Shown here: one piece after another, positions 6,834-10,641 of the stretch
Layout of the letters: each line of letters opens with the position of its first letter
Numbering within the stretch: position 1 is the stretch's first letter
Source of the DNA: Candidatus Hydrogenedentota bacterium
Lineage (GTDB): Bacteria; Hydrogenedentota; Hydrogenedentia; Hydrogenedentales; CAITNO01
Length of the DNA: 10,641 bases
Reading direction: 5' to 3'
NCBI GenBank assembly: GCA_023145975.1
Contig: JAGLCZ010000308.1
Coordinates: 1-10,641, forward strand
The notes under the pieces: model-generated
The model's database searches: none
What the model was told of the DNA's origin: nothing
The model's input: only the letters and a program-made list of their open reading frames with translations
Made by a program: the position numbers and the translations under genes

Positions 6834-8081
6834 TCAGCCTATGTGAAGAATTTCACCACCACGTCCTTGAGAAATAAGGGATTTGTAATTCTTTAATTCT
6901 GCTTGTGTTGCAGGATCACTTAGATATACGGTCTGACCTTTTTCGGCGGACATATAAGCTGCTTGACATAATTTTGTTATTTCAAGACCGTATGCAAAGT
7001 TGAGATAGGCATCTTTATTCTGCTTGAAATTTTTTACGGCATCGGCTATTTCATCGACATAACCATAGAGGTCGGCTTCGTTTGTTTCAACAGTAAGCAA
7101 TCCCCGGCTTGCCGTTGCTTTTTCGAGTGCTGTTTCGCTATCTGCCACAGCTTCAGCCGCTTCATCCCCAATAAATACTTCGAGTGGGGAATTCAATGAG
7201 TTCAGTTCGAAGGCGTAGCCAGGTCCCAGGCCATCCATCAATAAACGAAGTCCCTGCTTGTCATACATCCACGAATTGGTGAACTGAGCCTGTACCAACT
7301 GTCCCGTTTCCGGATTTTTAAAGGTAACAATACCCGTTGCAAAGTCTTCTGCAGGAACCTTGTTGTAGTCAACACCCATACGGTCGAGTAATTGCTTGCG
7401 GTATTTAGGGATTCCCCACTTTAGCAATGACGTTACAGCGCTTACAGAGATTGGCTCAAGGAAGGTTACAGGTTTTCCTACAGGGGTCAATACATACCAG
7501 CCTACGGCAATGGAGTGACACCCCATATCAGAGAGTACCCCGCCTCCTTGACGGGTGGGATCCCAGAACCAGCCTTCATGAGGACCGGAATGTTCTTCCG
7601 AACTACGTGCCAGCGAGAGCGGACCCATGGTTGCCTGCACAGGAGCAAGCTGTTCCATTTGGGCACGTATGCCTTTCATGTGAATTTGATTTTCAAAATA
7701 AGCTGTCGGGAGCTTCGCTTTATTCGCAAGGTCTACCAACTGTTGTGCCTCTATTACCGTGCGCCCTAGTGGTTTCTCGCACATGACACCTTTGAGTACG
7801 GCACCTTCTGCTACTGCATCAGCAATTTCCTGCATAATTTGGACACGTGCAAAGTTTGGGGCGAATATGGCTACTGCATCTACATTGCTGCATAGCTCAC
7901 TTATGGAATCATATACAACGCAGTCACCTATATCATTTTCTTTGGCGTAGCCAGCCAGCTCTTCTGCACCTTTAAGAGCACATACTCCGGCGAGATCGAT
8001 GCCGCGAATTTGGGCTATTGCTTTTGCCTGGAACTTAGCAATAAATCCAGCGCCAATAAATCCTAATTTGAAATTTGACAT
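6834..8081 (-). CDS. Gfo/Idh/MocA-family NAD(P)-dependent oxidoreductase
   Basis: Predicted cytoplasmic dehydrogenase, 415 residues; the family oxidises or reduces sugars, inositols and related polyols with bound NAD(P). The N-terminal Rossmann fold opens with LGFIGAGFIA (nucleotide-binding GxG at 10-12). The family signature EKP follows at 102-104 (CEKPLGRT), with Lys103 the expected catalytic lysine. The C-terminal domain carries DMGCH with Asp185 and His189, matching the usual DxxxH catalytic region. The family is often about 330-400 residues, so this is slightly long. The frame opens upstream at GTG 8114, but ATG 8081 is chosen: AAGGAG lies 8 bases before it and the Rossmann strand begins at residue 4. 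It has its own sigma70-like promoter and an intrinsic terminator. No signal peptide is visible, unlike many exported members in PVC bacteria. The substrate is unknown; the downstream exported hydrolase hints at carbohydrate metabolism. Confidence 0.9.
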   Translation of the reverse strand: MSNFKLGFIGAGFIAKFQAKAIAQIRGIDLAGVCALKGAEELAGYAKENDIGDCVVYDSISELCSNVDAVAIFAPNFARVQIMQEIADAVAEGAVLKGVMCEKPLGRTVIEAQQLVDLANKAKLPTAYFENQIHMKGIRAQMEQLAPVQATMGPLSLARSSEEHSGPHEGWFWDPTRQGGGVLSDMGCHSIAVGWYVLTPVGKPVTFLEPISVSAVTSLLKWGIPKYRKQLLDRMGVDYNKVPAEDFATGIVTFKNPETGQLVQAQFTNSWMYDKQGLRLLMDGLGPGYAFELNSLNSPLEVFIGDEAAEAVADSETALEKATASRGLLTVETNEADLYGYVDEIADAVKNFKQNKDAYLNFAYGLEITKLCQAAYMSAEKGQTVYLSDPATQAELKNYKSLISQGRGGEILHIG

Positions 8082-8089
8082 AAGATAAT

Positions 8090-8095
8090 CTCCTT
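8090..8095 (-). promoter_or_regulatory. ribosome binding site deciding the oxidoreductase start
   Basis: AAGGAG on the - strand, 8 bases before ATG 8081, with the same sequence and spacing as for the downstream hydrolase. It sits within GCGGAAGGAG, and CCGC 5 bases upstream of GCGG could form a small hairpin just before the site. Confidence 0.75.
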
Positions 8096-8147
8096 CCGCA
8101 AATAGCGGGACCACATTTTTATAATCCTAAGCAACCATATGATTTAG

Positions 8148-8176
8148 ATTATAATAAAAAATGGGGTATATCGCAA
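8148..8176 (-). promoter_or_regulatory. sigma70-type promoter of the oxidoreductase gene
   Basis: On the - strand TTGCGA (8176-8171) and a perfect TATAAT (8153-8148) are separated by exactly 17 bases. The predicted start near 8141 gives a leader of about 60 bases. Confidence 0.72.
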
Positions 8177-8220
8177 GTTATACGGAAGTGACCAGGGATT
8201 ACTTGTTTCCAGCAGGAAGT

Positions 8221-8248
8221 ACAGCTGTGATTTGCTTACAATTGTGAT
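8221..8248. repeat. tandem ACAnnTGTGAT repeat flanking the -35 of the lipoprotein promoter
   Basis: ACAGCTGTGAT (8221-8231) and ACAATTGTGAT (8238-8248) match at 9 of 11 positions and are 17 bases apart start to start. Each begins with an 8-bp palindrome (ACAGCTGT, ACAATTGT). The 6 bases between them are precisely the proposed -35 hexamer, so a regulator bound here would contact or block the promoter. Confidence 0.45.
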
Positions 8249-8260
8249 AGTCGTTATACT
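8232..8260 (+). promoter_or_regulatory. sigma70-type promoter of the lipoprotein gene
   Basis: TTGCTT (8232-8237) and TATACT (8255-8260) are separated by 17 bases. The predicted start near 8267 gives a leader of about 84 bases. The -35 element lies 56 bases from that of the divergent oxidoreductase promoter. The leader holds a possible small hairpin around TCAT-AAAA-ATGA (about 8307-8318) but no recognisable riboswitch. Confidence 0.55.
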
Positions 8261-8350
8261 TGTGTGTAGTATCTGGATTCTGGAATATTCTACAACGTAG
8301 ATGTCGTCATAAAAATGATGTGACTAATTGTATTGTGAAGGAAGTTTGTT

Positions 8351-9676
8351 ATGATCGTGGTCTTGAAATTGCTGGCATATCGAATGATAAGACAGCCGCT
8401 TTTCTGGCTGGCACTTATTATTCTGTCTGTCGGTGGTTGCGATTCATGTTCAAGCAAGGTGGGGCCCGGTGCGACAGGTTCCATAGAACTTTACTATTCC
8501 GATACGCCTGTTGCCAAACGTCTTCAGTCTCCGCTTTCTCCTTTGGGAATGCCTGTACAGACTCCCGATGCACCTCATTTTATGCAAAGTCCTGAATCTC
8601 CAGGGGGGCGTCCTGTTTCAGAGGCTGAGTTAGCGTTTGCTTTATCGCAGGAAAAGGTGCAGCGCGTAGAATTAGGGATGTCTTATAAGCAAGTTACCAA
8701 ATTGTTGGAGGTGCCTGCTATTCGTATTGCCGGAGAAAATTCCAGAAACACTGTTTATAGATGGAAACTTGATGGAATGGGTTTTATGGGACGGTTCGAG
8801 AATGAGGTGCTGGTGCGGTCGAATATTATTCACGAGGGGAATAGAGTGGTTGGGCGTAGGAAAAGTGCGGCTATCCAATATGATCAGGATGTCTATGATG
8901 CGATACAACCGGGCATGAGTTATGAAGAAGTGCTGGCAATGATGGGGGGGGCACCGGAACCACTTACAGACGGTACAGGTTCTATTACAATTTATAAATG
9001 GGTGGATACTCGTGGGTCAAGTATTATTGGACGATTTGAAAACGGGGTGCTGATGCGAAAATCAGGAAAGATACTTGGCGTAGAAAAGAAAAGAGGCGAT
9101 ACCGTCCATAAGCAAGAATCGGTTGCTCCTGATATTACCTATCGTTTTCCCATTACCCGCGGGGAAGAGACGGATATTGACAGCGAAGAAGGAATTGTGT
9201 CTACAGACATAAAAGATAAGCAGGATTCGGAGTCTTCTATACCCCCCGGAAAACAGGTTTATATAGCGGGCAAATCGCGTAGGAAACAAGGAGAGGAGGG
9301 GGGAGACAGTGCTTATGTAAATCGATCCTACAAGCCTATGGCACGGTTTCCTGCATATTCACGACGAATTCGGCGGGGTGATTTTGAAATACGGATACAT
9401 AACCATTCTATTGCAGGGATCAGTGTGGCTGTTATAACAGAAAAACAAGGTGTTGATGCAATTTTGCCTGCTGGCGGAACAGCTTCATTTTTCGTTGGAC
9501 GGGGGAACTATGATTTATACTATATTTATGAAGATGAGCCTTTTACCCTTTTTCAGGCGCAGCAGCTGCCTGTTTCCAACACATTGGCAGATTATAGGGT
9601 AGAGATTTTGGATGATTCTTATCATGTGAGCTTCTTAGATCGGAATACTGAACCGTCAAGTATGTCTTGGCGGTAA
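8351..9676 (+). CDS. lipoprotein with two tandem BamE/SmpA-like repeats and a C-terminal beta-rich domain
   Basis: 441-residue predicted lipoprotein. The signal peptide is long, with basic residues at 6, 11 and 14 and a hydrophobic core at 17-27; the lipobox VGGC makes Cys30 the lipidated residue. Asp31 follows it. A Pro/Ser-rich spacer leads to two related units about 80 residues apart: LGMSYKQV (Gly109) to GRFENEVLVR (147-156), and PGMSYEEV (Gly188) to GRFENGVLMR (227-236), each with a central VYRW or IYKW strand. The GMs-x-x-x-V ... W ... F-x-N-G-x-L pattern resembles the SmpA/OmlA (BamE) fold, which in BamE supports outer-membrane protein assembly. A charged, low-complexity linker (about 245-340) precedes a beta-rich domain (about 342-430, FEIRIHNHS ... 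YDLYYIYEDEP) that I cannot name. AAGGAAG 6 bases before ATG 8351 fixes the start. It is a membrane-tethered envelope protein; its precise role is unknown. Confidence 0.75.
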   Translation: MIVVLKLLAYRMIRQPLFWLALIILSVGGCDSCSSKVGPGATGSIELYYSDTPVAKRLQSPLSPLGMPVQTPDAPHFMQSPESPGGRPVSEAELAFALSQEKVQRVELGMSYKQVTKLLEVPAIRIAGENSRNTVYRWKLDGMGFMGRFENEVLVRSNIIHEGNRVVGRRKSAAIQYDQDVYDAIQPGMSYEEVLAMMGGAPEPLTDGTGSITIYKWVDTRGSSIIGRFENGVLMRKSGKILGVEKKRGDTVHKQESVAPDITYRFPITRGEETDIDSEEGIVSTDIKDKQDSESSIPPGKQVYIAGKSRRKQGEEGGDSAYVNRSYKPMARFPAYSRRIRRGDFEIRIHNHSIAGISVAVITEKQGVDAILPAGGTASFFVGRGNYDLYYIYEDEPFTLFQAQQLPVSNTLADYRVEILDDSYHVSFLDRNTEPSSMSWR

Positions 9677-9698
9677 TGAACTATTTTTTCTGAGTACG

Positions 9699-9740
9699 TG
9701 GATACTTGTCGTTTATTTTTGTGTTATCCATTTATTTTTC
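9699..9740 (+). terminator. weak candidate terminator after the lipoprotein gene
   Basis: TGGATA (9699-9704) pairs with TATCCA (9725-9730) across a 20-base loop, and the T-rich TTTATTTTT follows. The stem is short and AT-rich, so termination would be inefficient at best. Confidence 0.22.
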
Positions 9741-9743
9741 TCT

Positions 9744-9771
9744 TTAACTAGATATCTTCTTGTGCTAGAAT
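9744..9771 (+). promoter_or_regulatory. extended -10 promoter candidate for the LolC/E-family gene
   Basis: TTAACT (9744-9749), a 16-base spacer and TAGAAT (9766-9771), with TG at 9763-9764 giving an extended -10 (TGCTAGAAT). The predicted start near 9778 leaves a leader of about 48 bases. The palindrome ATATCGATAT (9770-9779) overlaps the start region. Confidence 0.5.
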
Positions 9772-9825
9772 ATCGATATGTTCGGCTGTACCTTCCCATT
9801 ATTACAACTAGGAAAGTGATTCTAA

Positions 9826-10641
9826 GTGCGCTTTGAATTTTTTGTCGCCGCACGTTATCTGCGTGGAAAGCGGAAAACCCGGTTCATCAGTTTGATTACA
9901 TTTATATCCGTAGCCGGTGTGAGTGTAGGGGTGATTGCACTTATTGTGGTGATGAGTGTTATGACTGGATTTGACATTGCCTTGCGTGAAACGATTATTG
10001 GAAATCGTGCGCATCTTACTGTGATGAATCCCATGGGGCAAGCTATTACCGATGTGGATAAGGTCGTAGAGGAATTGAAGGCACTAACACCGGAGGTCGT
10101 AGGGGCTGGACCGATATTACAAATTGAGGCGTTACTAAAGCGTGGTCGTGCTACTACCGGTGCTTTTGTGTTGGGGATGGATCCCGAGCTGGAAAAAGAA
10201 GTTACAGATATAGCTCGAAATCTTACTCGTGAAGACGGTCGTACGTTTGGTGAAGGGGAACTTCCCGGCGATAAGGAAATTGTATTGGGATTTCGTTTGG
10301 CGTATCGCCTTGGAGCACGTATTGGCTCTGATATTGCCGTGATTACGGATAAGCCGACAGTAACTCCTTTTGGCATACGTCCCGGCAATCAGGTGTTTTT
10401 AACAGTGAGTGGTATTTCGCAGGCGCGTATGTCTGATTTTGATAATTTATATGCATTTGTGGATGTGGAAACCGCGAAAATGCTTACAGGAAGATCGGGA
10501 GCAGATGCTGTTCATGTAAAACTTACCGATGCCTTTCGTGCGGCAGATATTGCAGCATTAATTGAAGAAAAACTTCCTTATCGTGCAGAAACCTGGTATG
10601 AAAGTCAGGAGGCTTTTTTTCAGGCGCTTGAACAGGAAAAA
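9826..10641 (+). CDS. lipoprotein-releasing ABC transporter permease, LolC/LolE family (N-terminal part, cut by window end)
   Basis: The frame from GTG 9826 stays open to the last base of the window (272 codons). The N-terminus FEFFVAARYLRGKRK, then a membrane segment at about 22-46 ending in VVMSVMTGFD, is the characteristic LolC/LolE/FtsX-type start: basic cytoplasmic stub, first span, then a large periplasmic domain. Residues 50-272 belong to that domain, with GANPH-like GNRAHLTV near 57-64 and later GIRPGNQVFLTVSGI. LolCDE extracts mature lipoproteins from the inner membrane for transfer to LolA. The remaining three spans would lie to the right; family members are about 400 residues. AGGAAAG (9810-9816) ends 9 bases before GTG. 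It is not possible to tell LolC from LolE here, and some lineages have a single such subunit. The lipoprotein gene directly upstream is a plausible cargo, by context only. Confidence 0.88.
   Translation, partial: MRFEFFVAARYLRGKRKTRFISLITFISVAGVSVGVIALIVVMSVMTGFDIALRETIIGNRAHLTVMNPMGQAITDVDKVVEELKALTPEVVGAGPILQIEALLKRGRATTGAFVLGMDPELEKEVTDIARNLTREDGRTFGEGELPGDKEIVLGFRLAYRLGARIGSDIAVITDKPTVTPFGIRPGNQVFLTVSGISQARMSDFDNLYAFVDVETAKMLTGRSGADAVHVKLTDAFRAADIAALIEEKLPYRAETWYESQEAFFQALEQEK

Noticed and set aside
8221..8245. CRP/FNR-type binding site near the lipoprotein promoter
   Set aside because: TGTGA occurs in each repeat, but the second half-site at the right spacing reads TACAA rather than TCACA, so the canonical palindrome is absent.
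8260..8595. 111-codon + strand frame overlapping the start of the lipoprotein gene
   Set aside because: It would begin at a TTG inside the -10 element, has no ribosome binding site and overlaps the signal peptide and lipobox coding frame.
9855..10388. 177-codon open frame on the - strand inside the LolC/E-family gene
   Set aside because: Its Ser/Thr/Pro/Arg-rich product is typical of antisense translation, and the + strand frame has clear family motifs.

Overview
The window reads as a piece of chromosome from a Gram-negative bacterium with an outer membrane. It carries a lipoprotein with a lipobox, a LolC/LolE-type permease, a type II secretion/type IV pilus F-domain membrane protein and a membrane-anchored parvulin. 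A secreted two-part alpha/beta hydrolase next to a Gfo/Idh/MocA oxidoreductase, together with moderate GC and frequent TTG/GTG starts, would fit a Planctomycetes/Lentisphaerae/Hydrogenedentes-like lineage. That placement is an impression, not something I can show. I see no phage, IS element, CRISPR array, tRNA or rRNA. Coding density is high and no gene-free stretch exceeds 300 bases.

Left part (1-4609, + strand): the acidic tail of an unidentified protein is followed by thioredoxin reductase (trxB), an F-domain inner-membrane platform protein, a single-pass membrane protein with a PpiC/parvulin domain, and arginyl-tRNA synthetase (argS). The first four are closely spaced (gaps of 40, 61 and 35 bases) and probably form one transcript. 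argS follows after 98 bases that contain a small hairpin with a short T-run, then a perfect GGAGGAA ribosome binding site and a TTG start.

Middle part (4661-8081, - strand): an NAD(P)-dependent Gfo/Idh/MocA oxidoreductase is read first from a good sigma70-type promoter and closed by a textbook intrinsic terminator. Downstream lies a 669-residue exported hydrolase whose N-terminal half keeps a full Ser-Asp-His triad and whose C-terminal half looks like a degenerate second hydrolase domain. They are neighbours on one strand and may serve carbohydrate catabolism together, but the terminator argues that they are largely separate transcripts.

Right part (8115-10641, + strand): a divergent promoter region leads into a lipoprotein with two tandem BamE/SmpA-like repeats and a C-terminal beta-rich domain. 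Next, behind its own extended -10 promoter candidate, comes the N-terminal 272 residues of a LolC/LolE-family permease, cut by the window end. The lipoprotein and the lipoprotein-release permease share an envelope theme.

I do not see an obviously new multi-gene system. The most notable items are the lipoprotein architecture with Asp after the lipidated Cys, direct repeats flanking the -35 of its promoter, the HVGR version of the HIGH motif in ArgRS, the parvulin with charge-inverted membrane flanks, and the half-degenerate double hydrolase.
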